Assembly: GCA_020250175.1 (NCBI GenBank)
Contig: JADCEN010000009.1
Coordinates: 1-64,000, forward strand
Reading direction: 5' to 3'
Source: Rhodobacter sp.
Lineage (GTDB): Bacteria; Pseudomonadota; Alphaproteobacteria; Rhodobacterales; Rhodobacteraceae
Length of the DNA stretch: 64,000 nucleotides
Part shown: one piece after another, positions 16,145 to 26,288 of the stretch
Layout of the letters: each line of letters opens with the position of its first letter
Numbering within the stretch: the first letter of the stretch is position 1
Made by a program: the position numbers and the translations under genes
Notes under the pieces: model-generated
What the model was told of the DNA's origin: nothing
Seen by the model: the letters and a program-made list of their open reading frames with translations, nothing else
The model's database searches: none

Positions 16145-17115
16145 GACAGATCCTCCAGCGCTTTTGCCAGCCGGGACCACTGCACCTCGGACCCCGGCAG
16201 GCCCAGGCGCAGCCATTCGGTCGAATAGGGAAACATCCGGGTCCAGATGTGGCGGCGGGCCAGCGCCATGTGCCACAGCCGGGGGTTGGACAGGCGCACC
16301 AGCCGGAACAGGTCGGTCCCGCCCGCAATCTCGGCCCCCGCCGCCGTCAGCAGCGCATCCAGCCGCGCGGCATCCCGCACGAGGCGCGCCCGTGCGGCCA
16401 CTGCCCAGGCGTCGTCCCGCAAGGCGGCGGTTCCCGCCGCCAGCGCCGGCCCGGAAACAGCCCAAGGCCCCAGCAGGACCGACAGGCGGCGGATCAGCGC
16501 CGGATCGCCGATGGCAAAGCCAAGCCGCAGCCCCGCCAGCCCCCAGAATTTCCCCAGCCCTTTCAGCACGACCGTTCCCGGGCGCGCTGCAAGGCGCACC
16601 AGGCTGACCGCAGGTGCGACATCGGCAAAGCTTTCGTCGATCACCACGAAGCCCGCTTCGGCATCTGTGCCCGCCCACACCCGCCCGTCCGGATTGTTCG
16701 GATTGACCAGCACAAGGGCCTCTGCCGCGCCGCTGCTTTCGGCCCAGCCATGGGCGGCAAAGGCGCGGGCATGTTCGTTATAGGTCGGGCCGGGAATGCG
16801 GACACGCCCCGCCGGGACGGTGCCGGGAAGCTGCGCAATCAGCGCCGATGTTCCAGGTGCGGCCACAATGGCCGCCCCGTCCGGCACCTGCCAGAACAGC
16901 CGGGCCGCCGCCAGAAGATCATCCTGCGCCCCCTGATCGGGCAGCGCCGTCCAGCAGTCGGCGGGCAGATCGGGCAGGGGGAAGGGCACCGGATTGATCC
17001 CGGTGGACAGATCGATCCAGTCAGACCGCGCGCCGCCAAAGCGCCTGCGCGCCGCATCAAGGCCGCCGCCGTGGTCGGCAGGGTCGCGGTGCGGCTGTGC
17101 GGCATCAAGGCTCAT
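16141..17115 (-). CDS. cobC: Threonine-phosphate decarboxylase CobC/CobD (PLP)
   Basis: 324 residues, fold-type I aminotransferase family. Decarboxylates L-threonine O-3-phosphate to aminopropanol phosphate for the cobalamin nucleotide loop. Shows HGGGLDAARRRFGG, DLSTGINPVPFP, the PLP-site NPNNPDGR and VIDESFAD, and the Schiff-base Lys in LKGLGKFWGLAGLRLGF. The open frame extends 60 codons upstream but MSLDAAQPHRDPADHGGG is the expected N-terminus. No cobalamin riboswitch was recognised upstream. Confidence 0.92.
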   Translation of the reverse strand: MSLDAAQPHRDPADHGGGLDAARRRFGGARSDWIDLSTGINPVPFPLPDLPADCWTALPDQGAQDDLLAAARLFWQVPDGAAIVAAPGTSALIAQLPGTVPAGRVRIPGPTYNEHARAFAAHGWAESSGAAEALVLVNPNNPDGRVWAGTDAEAGFVVIDESFADVAPAVSLVRLAARPGTVVLKGLGKFWGLAGLRLGFAIGDPALIRRLSVLLGPWAVSGPALAAGTAALRDDAWAVAARARLVRDAARLDALLTAAGAEIAGGTDLFRLVRLSNPRLWHMALARRHIWTRMFPYSTEWLRLGLPGSEVQWSRLAKALEDLS

Positions 17116-17201
17116 CGACGGCTCCGTCCTCGTTGCCCAGAAAGCGGAAAACGATCCCCCGTGCAAGGTCTTCTGCCGCCGACGCCGGGCAGAGGCCGCG
17201 G

Positions 17202-17876
17202 TTAGGGGTGCCCGTCGATGACGATGCCTTCGGGCCCCTCGATCCGGCCGGCAAGGCCCGCCCCGGCGATCACAAGCCCGCGCCACAGGCCGCAAGGTGC
17301 CGCCGTCGCCGCAGCATGATCCGGCGGGCAGTAAAGCTCGATCACAGAGGGGCCAAGACCAAGAAAGGCGACAGGCACGTTGCCCCCGGCCCGGATCAGC
17401 GTAGTCGCGGCGATGTCCTTGCAGCCCAGCGACCGGAAGAGGGCCTGCATCGCGGGCAGGTCGGCGCAGGGAATGCCGATATGGTCATGGCCCGGCAGGC
17501 CGGGCCGCGCCGACCCGACGCGGGCAGAAAGTTCGATCCGGGCACCTTCGGGACCCTTGAGGAAGACATAGCGGGTGCCTGCCGTCCAGAATTCCGGGAT
17601 GAACAGCGGGCCGTCCGGTGTGACATCGCCGTCGGGCACCCCGCCCCGCGCCACGGCTGCGGCAAGGGCGGCATCAACATCCTTGACGGCCAGCGCCAGA
17701 TGGTCGATCCGGCCATGTCCCGCCGCAGCCGGGTCCTGAAGCAGCTCGATCCGCTGGTCACCAAGGCGCAGGCGGTTCGGGCCGCCATCGGGGCAAAACC
17801 CGAAGACCTGCGCCAACAGGTCGGCGGCGGCGGCGGCATCGCGGACGCACAGGCGCGGGATGACCACCGGTGCCAT
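17202..17876 (-). CDS. VOC-family (glyoxalase-like) protein with two modules
   Basis: 224 residues with two vicinal-oxygen-chelate beta-alpha modules: module 1 about 1-110 (IPRLCVRDAAAAADLLAQVFG ... DHLALAVKDVDAA ... RYVFLKGPEGARIEL) and module 2 about 120-215 (GHDHIGIPCADLPAMQALFRSLG ... VIELYCPP). Glu and His metal ligands sit at the expected ends of strands. Members isomerise, cleave or bind small molecules with a divalent metal; the substrate is unknown. The start overlaps the aldo/keto reductase stop (TGATG). Confidence 0.75.
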   Translation of the reverse strand: MAPVVIPRLCVRDAAAAADLLAQVFGFCPDGGPNRLRLGDQRIELLQDPAAAGHGRIDHLALAVKDVDAALAAAVARGGVPDGDVTPDGPLFIPEFWTAGTRYVFLKGPEGARIELSARVGSARPGLPGHDHIGIPCADLPAMQALFRSLGCKDIAATTLIRAGGNVPVAFLGLGPSVIELYCPPDHAAATAAPCGLWRGLVIAGAGLAGRIEGPEGIVIDGHP

Positions 17877-18700
17877 CAGGCGAACAGGTCCGGATCGGGG
17901 CCCATGCGTTCGCCCGCGTCCAGCGTGGCCAGGGCCGCCAGATCGCCCGCAGTCAGCGCAAAGTCGGACAGCGCCAGGTTTTCCGCCAGACCGGCCAGGC
18001 GGGTGGACCGGGGAATGACCGAACAGCCGATGTCCAGATGCCAGCGCAGGATGACCTGCGCCGGGCTGCGGCCCAGCCGCGCCGCGATGTCCCGGATCAC
18101 GGGGGCGTCAAAGCTGCGGCCCCGCCCCAGCGGCGACCAGCTTTGCGTGACGATGCCAAGGCGGCGGTTGCTGTCCCGCAGAGTGACCTGTTGCAGGCGC
18201 GGATGCAGTTCGATCTGGTTGACCGCCGGGGTGACGCCGGTTTCCGCCACCAGCCGCTGCAGATGCGCGGCGTGAAAGTTGGACACGCCGATGGATGTTA
18301 CACGGCCTTCGTCACGCAGGCGGATCAAGGCGCGCCATGTGTCAACAAACAGGCCCTGCTGCGGACAGGGCCAGTGGATCAGATACAGATCGATCCGGTC
18401 CAGCCCTATGCGCGCCAGGCTGGCGTCGAAGGCGCGCAGGGCGGCATCAAAGCCCTGATCGGTGTTCCAGCATTTCGTGGTCACAAAGACCGCCTCGCGT
18501 GGCAGGCCGGACCGGCGCAGCCCCTCGCCCAGACCTTCCTCATTGCCATAGATCGCCGCCCCGTCGATCAGCCGGTAGCCAAGACCCAGCGCCTGTTCCA
18601 CCACCCGGGCGGTGTCAGCACCGGGCACCTGCCACAGGCCAAAGCCCAGCGCGGGCAGGCTGTGGCCGTCATTCAGGGGCAGGCTGGGAATCTGGGGCAT
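17876..18700 (-). CDS. Aldo/keto reductase
   Basis: 274 residues, NADPH-dependent (beta/alpha)8 barrel of the 2,5-diketo-D-gluconate-reductase-like AKR5 group. The catalytic tetrad is visible: Asp in YRLIDGAAIYGNEE with the Tyr in the same segment, Lys in VTTKCW and His in YLIHWPCP. The cofactor end has CSVIPRSTR. The start at 18700 (MPQIPSLPLNDGHSLPALGFG) is the family start; the upstream extension is antisense to the DAO gene. The substrate is not predictable from sequence. Confidence 0.88.
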   Translation of the reverse strand: MPQIPSLPLNDGHSLPALGFGLWQVPGADTARVVEQALGLGYRLIDGAAIYGNEEGLGEGLRRSGLPREAVFVTTKCWNTDQGFDAALRAFDASLARIGLDRIDLYLIHWPCPQQGLFVDTWRALIRLRDEGRVTSIGVSNFHAAHLQRLVAETGVTPAVNQIELHPRLQQVTLRDSNRRLGIVTQSWSPLGRGRSFDAPVIRDIAARLGRSPAQVILRWHLDIGCSVIPRSTRLAGLAENLALSDFALTAGDLAALATLDAGERMGPDPDLFA

Positions 18701-18758
18701 GGGTCCATCCGGTTGCTTCGGTGGCCGGGGTAGCACAGGCGGGCGCGGCAGGGAACCG

Positions 18759-20102
18759 CTACAGCGCCGGCCCCGGCGCAATGCGCGTGCCATCGCTGAA
18801 CCGGGCCAGACGGAAGCGGTGCAGATCATGCCCAACCGGATTGCCCGCAACCAGATCGGCCACCACCCGACCCATGCCGGGGCCGATGCCAAAGCCGTGG
18901 CCGCTGAGGCCGGTGGCGATGGTCAGCCCTGCAATCGCCGCGACGCGGTCGATCACCGGCACGACATCGGGCATGGTGTCGATCATCCCGGCCCAGGCGT
19001 GGCGCAGCTGCGGGCGGCCCAGCGCCGGAAAGGCGCGGCCAAAGGCATCCTGCACGGCGGCAAGCGCGCGGCGGCTGGGGGCGGGGTTCAGGATGCGGAT
19101 CGCCTCGAACGGGGATGGGCGGTCCGCAGACCAGCGACGCGGCGTGGTCCAGCCATCGGGAAAGCCCGCCGGGGCAAAGGCGCGCAGGCGGGTTGACCGC
19201 CAGTCCTTCTTCAGCACGGGCAGAAAGACGCGGGCGTGGCGCAGGGCATCGGGGCCGGGAAAGAAATCATGCGATGCGCCGGGGGCAAGGGAATAGCCGC
19301 CATCGGCGCGGCGGCGGAAGGCAAAGTGATTGTCTGCCGCCGCACCGGGGTAAATCTCGGGCATCGGACCTGTCGCCGCGACCGAGGCGAGCACCGCCAG
19401 CTGCGGCAGGTCCACCCCTTCGTTGCGCGCAAACAGCGAAGACCAGGCCCCGCCCGCCAGCACCACCTGATCGCAGGCGATGCGGCCCTGTTCGGTGTAG
19501 ACCCCGGTGATGCGGCCTGCGGCACGGTCCAGCCTGCGCACCGCGCAGTGTTCCGCCACGCGGACCCCGCGCGCGATGGCCCCGGTGACCAGCATCGGCA
19601 CTGCAACCCAGGGTTCGGCACGGGCATCCGAGGGGGTGAACAGGCCGCCCGGCCAGTCGGCCTGCGCGCCCTTCAGGGTGCGGGTGACTTCGGCGCGGCT
19701 CAGCATCCGGCTGTCCAGGCCATTGGTGCGGGCATGGGGCAGCCAGGCTTCGAACCCGTCCATATCCCTGGCGGTGTTGGCCAGATACATGACCCCGGTC
19801 TGGCGAAAGCCCAGCGCATCGCCGAATTCCTGTGCCAGGCTTTGCCAGATGCGCAGGCTTTCCACCATGATCGGCAATTCCGCCGGATCGCGTCCCTGCT
19901 GGCGAATCCAGCCCCAGTTGCGGCTGCTTTGTTCGCCCGCGATGCGGCCCTTTTCGCACAGCACCACCGACAGGCCGCGCTCTGCCAGATGCCAGGCGGT
20001 CATCACCCCGATGATCCCGCCGCCAATGATCACAACATCACAGGCGGCGGGCGGCGGGCCGGGAAAGCGCGGCGGGCTGTCCAGGGGGATCGGAAAGGTC
20101 AT
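18759..20102 (-). CDS. FAD-dependent amino-acid oxidase/dehydrogenase (DAO family)
   Basis: 447 residues. N-terminal FAD-binding CDVVIIGGGIIGVMTAWHLAERG (residues about 22-44) with the DAO-family SSRNWGWIRQQGRD block that contacts flavin, and the C-terminal TIATGLSGHGFGIGPGMGRV. Probably oxidises a D- or N-substituted amino acid and delivers electrons to the respiratory chain. The start overlaps the stop of the M20 deacetylase gene (ATGA), so an N-acyl amino acid could be deacylated and then oxidised; this is inference from the pairing. Confidence 0.85.
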   Translation of the reverse strand: MTFPIPLDSPPRFPGPPPAACDVVIIGGGIIGVMTAWHLAERGLSVVLCEKGRIAGEQSSRNWGWIRQQGRDPAELPIMVESLRIWQSLAQEFGDALGFRQTGVMYLANTARDMDGFEAWLPHARTNGLDSRMLSRAEVTRTLKGAQADWPGGLFTPSDARAEPWVAVPMLVTGAIARGVRVAEHCAVRRLDRAAGRITGVYTEQGRIACDQVVLAGGAWSSLFARNEGVDLPQLAVLASVAATGPMPEIYPGAAADNHFAFRRRADGGYSLAPGASHDFFPGPDALRHARVFLPVLKKDWRSTRLRAFAPAGFPDGWTTPRRWSADRPSPFEAIRILNPAPSRRALAAVQDAFGRAFPALGRPQLRHAWAGMIDTMPDVVPVIDRVAAIAGLTIATGLSGHGFGIGPGMGRVVADLVAGNPVGHDLHRFRLARFSDGTRIAPGPAL

Positions 20103-21259
20103 GTCAGCACGGCGACAAGGCGCTGCATGAAGGACCATCCGGTATTGAATTGCGAAAGCTCCAGATATTCATCCGGCTGATGTGCCTGCGCGATATCGCC
20201 CGGGCCGCAGACCACCGCGGAATAGCCTTCGGCCTGGAACTGCCCCGCTTCGGTGCCATAGCTGACAACATGGATGCCGTTGTCGCCGGTCAGACGGCGG
20301 ACCAGCGCCTCGGCCGCGCCTTTGGCTTCGGGGCGCAGCGGCGGGACGCTGAAGAACCGTTCCAGCGTGATGCCGGTTTCCGGCCGGATGGCCTGCATGG
20401 TGCCGACGGCACGGGCCACCTGCCCTGCAAACTCTGCGACCCGGTCTTCGATATCCTCGCCGGGGACAACGCGGAACTCGATGCTGAAGCGGCAATCGGC
20501 GGCGGTGATGTTATGGGCGGTGCCACCCTCAACCATGCCGACATGCAGCGTCGTCCAGGGCGGATCGAACAGTTGCGCCAGGGCTGCCGGGGGCCTGGCC
20601 GCATTGGCCGCGTTGACGCGGTTGGCAAAATCGATCAGCGGGGCGGCGGCCATGATGGCGCTGACACCGGTGTGGATCAGCGAGGAATGCACCTCATGCC
20701 CCTTCACATGCACCTTGAACCCGGTGCCGCCCTTGTGGCCGGTGACCACGCTGAACCGCGACGGCTCGCCCACGATCACGGCGGCGGCGCGCGGCAGGCG
20801 GCGGGCCATTTCGGCGATCATCGCGGGCGCGCCGGTGCAGCCCACCTCCTCGTCATGGCTCAGCGCCAGTTGCAGCGGGCGCTTGATATCTGCGGCCAGC
20901 GCCAGTGGCACGGCCGCCAGCGCCAGGGCCACAAAGCCCTTCATGTCGCAGGTGCCGCGCCCATAAAGGCGACCGTCGCGTTCGGTCACCGTCCAGGGGT
21001 CGGACGACCAGGGCTGACGATCAACGGGCACCACATCGGTATGACCCGACAGGATGACGCCGCCCGCAACCGCCGGGCCGATCTGGGCGTAAAGGCTGGC
21101 CTTGGTGCGATCCGCGTTCCAGACCCGCTGCGCAGTGACGTCATGGCTGTCGAGATAATCCTCGACCCAGTCGATCAGCGGCAGGTTGCTGTCGCGGCTG
21201 ACAGTGGGAAAGGCCACCAGACGATCCAGGATCTGGCGCGGGGACAGGCGGGCGGGCAT
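20099..21259 (-). CDS. M20 metallopeptidase, acetylornithine deacetylase-like
   Basis: 386 residues. Zinc ligands in ILSGHTDVVPVD, GRGTCDMKG and LSHDEEVGCTGAP, dimerisation domain at about 180-290, and HQPDEYLE near the C-terminus carrying the last metal His. Closest family is ArgE/DapE-like acetylornithine deacetylase. Its context, a DAO oxidoreductase downstream and a peptide-type ABC transporter upstream and divergent, argues for catabolism of imported N-acyl amino acids or dipeptides rather than arginine synthesis. RBS AGGAG lies 7 nt before ATG 21259; a longer in-frame reading is antisense to the promoter region. Confidence 0.88.
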   Translation of the reverse strand: MPARLSPRQILDRLVAFPTVSRDSNLPLIDWVEDYLDSHDVTAQRVWNADRTKASLYAQIGPAVAGGVILSGHTDVVPVDRQPWSSDPWTVTERDGRLYGRGTCDMKGFVALALAAVPLALAADIKRPLQLALSHDEEVGCTGAPAMIAEMARRLPRAAAVIVGEPSRFSVVTGHKGGTGFKVHVKGHEVHSSLIHTGVSAIMAAAPLIDFANRVNAANAARPPAALAQLFDPPWTTLHVGMVEGGTAHNITAADCRFSIEFRVVPGEDIEDRVAEFAGQVARAVGTMQAIRPETGITLERFFSVPPLRPEAKGAAEALVRRLTGDNGIHVVSYGTEAGQFQAEGYSAVVCGPGDIAQAHQPDEYLELSQFNTGWSFMQRLVAVLT

Positions 21260-21459
21260 GCAAAACTCCTCTTCAGCGGGCAGGGTGCGGCCCGAAAGCG
21301 GCAAGGTCAAGCCCGGGTCGGGGCCTGCCTTTGGAACCGGCGCTGCGGCATGGCGGCACGAAAGCATATTGCGGGATGGGCGAAACTGGCTAACACTCCG
21401 GTCCGGCACCGGACAGGCAATGCCCTGAGCCGGAAGAAGACCGATGCGGGGAGTAACGC

Positions 21460-22455
21460 ATGCCCGATGGGGCCGAGCCCGTCCTTGATGTAAGGGGGCT
21501 GAAGACGGTGTTCAGGACCCGGGAAGGGAACGTTCACGCTGTCAATTCGGTCAGCTTCCACCTGCGCCCCGGCGAGTTGCTGGGGGTGGTCGGCGAAAGC
21601 GGCTCGGGCAAATCCGTCACCATGATGTCGCTGATCGGCCTGCTGCCGTCGCCCCCCGCCGAGGTGCAGGCAGGACAGGTCTTGCTGGATGGCAGGGACA
21701 TCCTGCAGGTCAGCAGCACGCAATTGCAGTCGATCCGGGGGGCCAGGATCGGCTTCATCTTTCAGGACCCGATGACCAGCCTGAACCCGGTGTTCACCGT
21801 GGGCAGTCAGATCATGGAACCCCTGCGCAAACATATGGGCCTGACCAAGGCGCAGGCGCAGGTCCGCGCGGCGGAACTGCTGGACCTTGTCGGAATTCCG
21901 GATGCGAAGAAACGGCTGTCCGGCTATCCGCACCAGTTCTCGGGCGGGATGCGGCAAAGGGTGATGATTGCCATTGCCCTGGCCTGTGACCCGCGCGTGC
22001 TGATCGCGGACGAACCCACCACGGCGCTGGACGTGACCATTCAGGCGCAAATCCTGGAACTGGTGCGCGAGTTGCGGCAAAAGCTGGGCATGGCCATCAT
22101 CTGGATCACCCATGACCTGGGCGTGATCGCGGGCATCGCCGACAGGGTGATGGTGATGTATGCGGGCCAAGTGGTGGAACAGGCCCCGGTGAAAGAGCTG
22201 TTCACCCGGCCGCAGCACCCCTATACCCGCGCGCTGCTGAAGACGATCCCGCATCTTGCCGGGCCGCGCAGCGACCGGCTGCAGGTGATCGAAGGGCAAC
22301 CGCCGATCATGATGGCCGCCCCCGCCGCCTGCGCCTTTGCGCCGCGCTGCGCCCATGCCTTTGACCGCTGCCTGCGGGAAAACCCGCAACGCCGCCCGGT
22401 CGGCCAGGGCCATGACGTGGCCTGTCACTGGGAGGCGGGGGCGGCCCATGCGTGA
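21460..22455 (+). CDS. Peptide/nickel-type ABC transporter ATPase (DppD/OppD)
   Basis: 331 residues. Walker [13 protein letters not shown]-loop [12 protein letters not shown], signature [12 protein letters not shown], Walker [14 protein letters not shown] and the oligopeptide-specific C-terminal Cys-containing region ([12 protein letters not shown]), which in this family can bind an Fe-S cluster. Energises uptake with OppF. GGGGAG lies 7-8 nt before ATG 21460. First gene of a five-gene operon to 27195, divergent from the M20 deacetylase across 200 bp in which I see no clear operator. Confidence 0.93.
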   Translation: MPDGAEPVLDVRGLKTVFRTREGNVHAVNSVSFHLRPGELLGVVGESGSGKSVTMMSLIGLLPSPPAEVQAGQVLLDGRDILQVSSTQLQSIRGARIGFIFQDPMTSLNPVFTVGSQIMEPLRKHMGLTKAQAQVRAAELLDLVGIPDAKKRLSGYPHQFSGGMRQRVMIAIALACDPRVLIADEPTTALDVTIQAQILELVRELRQKLGMAIIWITHDLGVIAGIADRVMVMYAGQVVEQAPVKELFTRPQHPYTRALLKTIPHLAGPRSDRLQVIEGQPPIMMAAPAACAFAPRCAHAFDRCLRENPQRRPVGQGHDVACHWEAGAAHA

Positions 22456-23506
22456 CGCATCCCCCCGCAAGCTGGTCGAGGTGAAGAACCTCAAGATGCA
22501 TTTTGCGATCAACAGCGGGATCCTGCGGCGGCATACGGGCGATGTGAAGGCCGTCGATGGCGTGAGTTTCGACATCTATGAAGGCGAAACCCTGGGCCTG
22601 GTCGGGGAATCGGGCTGCGGCAAATCCACGGTGGGGCGGGCGCTTTTGCGCCTGTATGAGGCGACATCGGGCAGTGTGGTGATTGACGGCACCGATATCG
22701 GGCGGCTGGGCCAGAAAGCGCTGCGCCGCATCCGGCCGAAGATGCAGATGGTATTCCAGGACCCGCAGGCCAGCCTCAACCCGCGCATGACCGTGGCGGC
22801 GATCATCGGCGAGCCGCTGGTGGAGCATACCGATCTGCGCGGCAACGCCCGGCTGGCGCGGATTCACGAGCTGATGGATCAGGTCGGGCTGAACCGCGCC
22901 TTTGCCGGCCGGTTCCCGCACGAGTTTTCCGGCGGGCAGCGCCAGCGCATCGGCATTGCGCGCGCGCTGGCGCTGAACCCGCGCTTCATCGTCTGTGACG
23001 AGCCGATTGCGGCGCTGGATGTGTCGATCCAGGCGCAGGTGGTGAACCTGCTGGAAGACCTGCAGGACAGGCTGGGGCTGACCTATCTGTTCATCAGCCA
23101 TGATCTGTCGATGGTGCGCCACATCGCCGACCGGGTGGCGGTGATGTATCTGGGCCAGATCGCCGAGTTAAGCCCGCGCGACGCGCTTTATGCCGATCCG
23201 CTGCATCCTTACGCCCAGGCGCTGCTGTCTGCCGTGCCGGAACCGGACCCGTCGGTGGAATCATCCCGCCGCCGCATCATCCTGAAGGGCGATGTGCCGT
23301 CACCTGCGAATCCGCCGAAGGGCTGCAACTTCTGCACGCGCTGCCCGCAGGCGCAGCCTGTGTGCAGCGACGTGAAGCCGCCCCTGCTTGAAGTGACGCC
23401 GGGCCGCCATGTGGCCTGCCATTTCGTTCCCCCCATAACAGCCGCCGCCGGATCAACCGGCGGTCCCGAGGCTTCTGAGCGCAACCGACAAGGAGAAGAC
23501 CGATGA
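22448..23506 (+). CDS. Peptide/nickel-type ABC transporter ATPase (DppF/OppF)
   Basis: 352 residues. Walker [28 protein letters not shown], signature [15 protein letters not shown], Walker [15 protein letters not shown] and C-terminal [13 protein letters not shown]. Starts inside the 3' end of the DppD-like gene (ATG 22448, 8-nt overlap), so expression is coupled. The C-terminal 20 or so residues beyond HVACHFVPP are unconserved and Gly/Ser-rich. Confidence 0.93.
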   Translation: MRDASPRKLVEVKNLKMHFAINSGILRRHTGDVKAVDGVSFDIYEGETLGLVGESGCGKSTVGRALLRLYEATSGSVVIDGTDIGRLGQKALRRIRPKMQMVFQDPQASLNPRMTVAAIIGEPLVEHTDLRGNARLARIHELMDQVGLNRAFAGRFPHEFSGGQRQRIGIARALALNPRFIVCDEPIAALDVSIQAQVVNLLEDLQDRLGLTYLFISHDLSMVRHIADRVAVMYLGQIAELSPRDALYADPLHPYAQALLSAVPEPDPSVESSRRRIILKGDVPSPANPPKGCNFCTRCPQAQPVCSDVKPPLLEVTPGRHVACHFVPPITAAAGSTGGPEASERNRQGEDR

Positions 23507-25206
23507 AACTGAAGACAGCCCTTCTGGGCGCTGCTGCCATGGCGATGACCGCCCCGGCAGCCTGGGCCGAACGCGGTGCCGATGGCGAGGTCAAGCTGAC
23601 CTTCCCGCAGGCCGTGTCGATCCTCAACCCCTATCTTACCGACGGCACCAAGGACGTGCTCGCTGCCGGTTTCGTGATCGAACCGCTGGCAAGCTATGAC
23701 GCCGAAGGCAATAGGGTCGCGCGGCTTGTGACCGAATTGCCGACGGTCGAGAACGGCGGCATCTCGGCCGATCTGACCTCCATCACCTGGAAGCTGATCC
23801 CGGGCCTGCTTTGGTCGGACGGCACGCCGGTGACTGCGGCCGACGTGGCCTTCACGGCGCAATACTGCATGGACCCCGCCGGCGGCTGCGCGCAGAGCGC
23901 CAAGTTTGCCAACATCGCATCAGTCGAGGCGGTCGATGACCTTACCGCGAAGGTCACCTTCAAGGGCCCGCAGTCGAACCCGTTCGTGGCCTTCGTTGGC
24001 GGCCAGACCCCGATCCTGCAGAAGGCACAGTTCGAGGCTTGCCTTGGTGCCGCAGCGCCAACCTGCACCGACCAGAATAGCGGCCCCATCGGCACTGGCC
24101 CCTTCCGGGTGACCGGCTTTACCGTGAACGACACGGTCCAGATGGAAGCCAACCCGAACTATCGCGATCCGGCTAAGCCTGCTTTCGCGAAAGCAACAAT
24201 CAAGGGCGGCGGCGATGCCGAAAGTTCGGCCCGCGCCGTCATGGAAACCGGCGAATTCGATTATGCTTGGAACACCCAGATTCCGCCGGACAGCCAGGCA
24301 GCCATGACCGCCGCAGGCAAGGGCCAGTTCGTGGTGGCCTTCGGCACGCTGGTCGAACGGATCGAGACCAACCTGACCGACCCTTCGCCCGACCTGCCAG
24401 AAGGCGAGAGGTCCACCGCCAAGCACCCCCACCCTATCCTGACCGACGTGAACGTGCGCCTCGCGCTGAGCAAGGCGATCGACCGCAACACGCTGGTCGA
24501 GGTGGGCTATGGCGCGGGCGGTCAGCCGACCTGCAACCTGGTGCCCGCTCCGGCGATGTTCGCCAGCGACAACACTGAATGCCTGACCCAGGACCTGGAG
24601 GGCGCAAAGAAGCTGCTCGAGGACACGGGCTGGGTTGACAGCGACGGTGACGGCATCCGCGACAAGGACGGCAAGAAGCTGTCTCTGCTGTATCAGACCA
24701 CGGTGAACCCGATCCGCCAGGACTTCCAGACGCTGATCAAGAGCTGGTGGAACGAGATCGGCGTCGAGGTGGAGCTGAAGGCGATTGATCCCGGCGTGTT
24801 CTTCGGCGGCGATGCCGGCTCGCCCGACACGTTCCAGAAGTTCTATGCCGATGTCGAGATGTATGCCAACAACTTCAGCGGCACCGACCCCGAGGCCTAT
24901 CTGGCAGAGCATGCTTGCGACCAGGCGCCCAGCCCGGAAAACCAGTGGCAGGGGCCGAACATCAATCGCTTCTGTGACCCTGCCTATGACGCGCTGCTGA
25001 AGGAACTGACGGCGGCGACCGATCCGGCCAAGCGGGCCGAGATCGCGATCAAGCTGAACGACATGTTGACCAAGGACAGCAAGGTCATCATCCCGCTGGT
25101 CCATCGCGGCACCCTGTCGGCGCACTCCAACGCCCTGGGCGGTGTGGCGATCAATGCCTGGGACAACGAGATCACCAACATCGCGGACTGGTACCGCGTG
25201 AAGTGA
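23503..25206 (+). CDS. Periplasmic solute-binding protein, SBP_bac_5 family
   Basis: 567 residues. Signal peptide about 1-22 ([22 protein letters not shown]), then a family-5 extracellular binding domain ([62 protein letters not shown]). The [14 protein letters not shown] loop at about 380 resembles a Ca-binding dockerin-like turn. Delivers peptides or a related cationic ligand to the permeases. Start overlaps the OppF-like stop by 4 nt and has AAGGAGAAG just upstream. Followed by a strong hairpin (25214-25241). Confidence 0.92.
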   Translation: MKLKTALLGAAAMAMTAPAAWAERGADGEVKLTFPQAVSILNPYLTDGTKDVLAAGFVIEPLASYDAEGNRVARLVTELPTVENGGISADLTSITWKLIPGLLWSDGTPVTAADVAFTAQYCMDPAGGCAQSAKFANIASVEAVDDLTAKVTFKGPQSNPFVAFVGGQTPILQKAQFEACLGAAAPTCTDQNSGPIGTGPFRVTGFTVNDTVQMEANPNYRDPAKPAFAKATIKGGGDAESSARAVMETGEFDYAWNTQIPPDSQAAMTAAGKGQFVVAFGTLVERIETNLTDPSPDLPEGERSTAKHPHPILTDVNVRLALSKAIDRNTLVEVGYGAGGQPTCNLVPAPAMFASDNTECLTQDLEGAKKLLEDTGWVDSDGDGIRDKDGKKLSLLYQTTVNPIRQDFQTLIKSWWNEIGVEVELKAIDPGVFFGGDAGSPDTFQKFYADVEMYANNFSGTDPEAYLAEHACDQAPSPENQWQGPNINRFCDPAYDALLKELTAATDPAKRAEIAIKLNDMLTKDSKVIIPLVHRGTLSAHSNALGGVAINAWDNEITNIADWYRVK

Positions 25207-25213
25207 CGCAGCC

Positions 25214-25241
25214 GGGCGGGGCCGGATCACCGGCCCCGCCC
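25214..25241 (+). other. Intercistronic hairpin after the binding-protein gene
   Basis: GGGCGGGGCCGG (25214-25225) pairs with CCGGCCCCGCCC (25230-25241) around ATCA, a perfect 12-bp GC stem without a U tract, between the binding-protein stop and the permease start. Such structures stabilise or partly terminate mRNA so that the binding protein is made in excess. A similar hairpin follows the second binding-protein gene at 63010-63035. Confidence 0.6.
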
Positions 25242-25280
25242 CTTCCCTGGTTCCCGCAGCAGCCCAAAGGCGCACCGCGC

Positions 25281-26288
25281 ATGCTTACGTTCACGCTTCG
25301 CAGACTGCTGCTGGCCATCCCGACGCTGCTGTTCATCAGTCTGGTGATTTTCCTGCTGGTCGATCTGGCCCCCGGATCGCCGATGTCGGAAATTCCGCTG
25401 ACCGTGCCGCCCGAGGTGCGCCAGAAGATGATCGAGGCGATGGGGGCGGACCAGCCGGTTTTGGTGCGCTACGTCCTGTGGCTGCGCCAGTTCTTCTGGG
25501 TGGAACCGGCCACGCTGATTGACGGCTGGTTCGGCACAAGCCTTGCGGGCGGCGAGCAGCGCATCCTGTCCTGGCAGACGCGCAGCCCGGTGTTCACCAT
25601 GATCGGGCAGCGGATTCCGCAGACCATCACCGTGGTCGGCACCGCCTATCTGCTGGGGGTGATGATTGCCCTGCCCATCGGCATCTATTCGGCTTACCGG
25701 CAGTATTCCCTGTTCGATCAGGCTGGCACCCTGTTTGCGATGATCGGCTTTTCGGTGCCGACATTCTTCACCGGCACGCTGCTGATCATTGTCTTTTCCG
25801 TCTGGCTGGGCTGGTTTCCCACCAAGTATGACACCACGCTTTCGGTCACGGACTGGAATTCGTTCGTGCAGCAGATCCGGCAGATGGCGCTGCCGGTGCT
25901 GACCCTGGCGCTGGCCAATGCGGCGGCGATCAGCCGCTACATGCGGTCTTCGATGCTGGACAACATGGGGCAGGATTACGTGCGCACCGCCCGCGCCAAG
26001 GGGATGAGCGAACGCACGGTGGTCCTGAAGCATGTGCTGCGCAATTCGCTGATCCCGGTGGTCACGGTGATTGCGCTGGGTATTCCGGCAATCTTCGGCG
26101 GGGCGATCATCACCGAAAACCTGTTCGGCGTGAACGGCATCGGGGCCGCCCTGATCCTGGCCATCCATGCCAATGACCTGCCCACGGTTCAGACGCTGGC
26201 CTTCATCTTTGCCGTGCTGATCGTGGTCTTCAACCTGATTGCCGATATCCTTTACGGCCTGCTTGACCCAAGGATCCGCTATGACTGA
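25281..26288 (+). CDS. ABC transporter permease (DppB/OppB)
   Basis: 335 residues, six membrane segments. N-terminal RRLLLAIPTLLFISLVIFLL and the cytoplasmic EAA loop RTARAKGMSERTVVLKHVLRN that contacts the ATPases identify the type-I importer permease. ATG 25281 (MLTFTLRRLLL) was chosen because the region from 25203 contains the hairpin and no conserved residues. Its C-terminal end overlaps the next gene (26281-26288). Forms the translocation pore with the DppC-like protein. Confidence 0.92.
   Translation: MLTFTLRRLLLAIPTLLFISLVIFLLVDLAPGSPMSEIPLTVPPEVRQKMIEAMGADQPVLVRYVLWLRQFFWVEPATLIDGWFGTSLAGGEQRILSWQTRSPVFTMIGQRIPQTITVVGTAYLLGVMIALPIGIYSAYRQYSLFDQAGTLFAMIGFSVPTFFTGTLLIIVFSVWLGWFPTKYDTTLSVTDWNSFVQQIRQMALPVLTLALANAAAISRYMRSSMLDNMGQDYVRTARAKGMSERTVVLKHVLRNSLIPVVTVIALGIPAIFGGAIITENLFGVNGIGAALILAIHANDLPTVQTLAFIFAVLIVVFNLIADILYGLLDPRIRYD

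Noticed and set aside
17116-17201. Cobalamin riboswitch before cobC
   Set aside because: The 86-bp gap is too short and lacks the B12-box; no riboswitch fold was seen.
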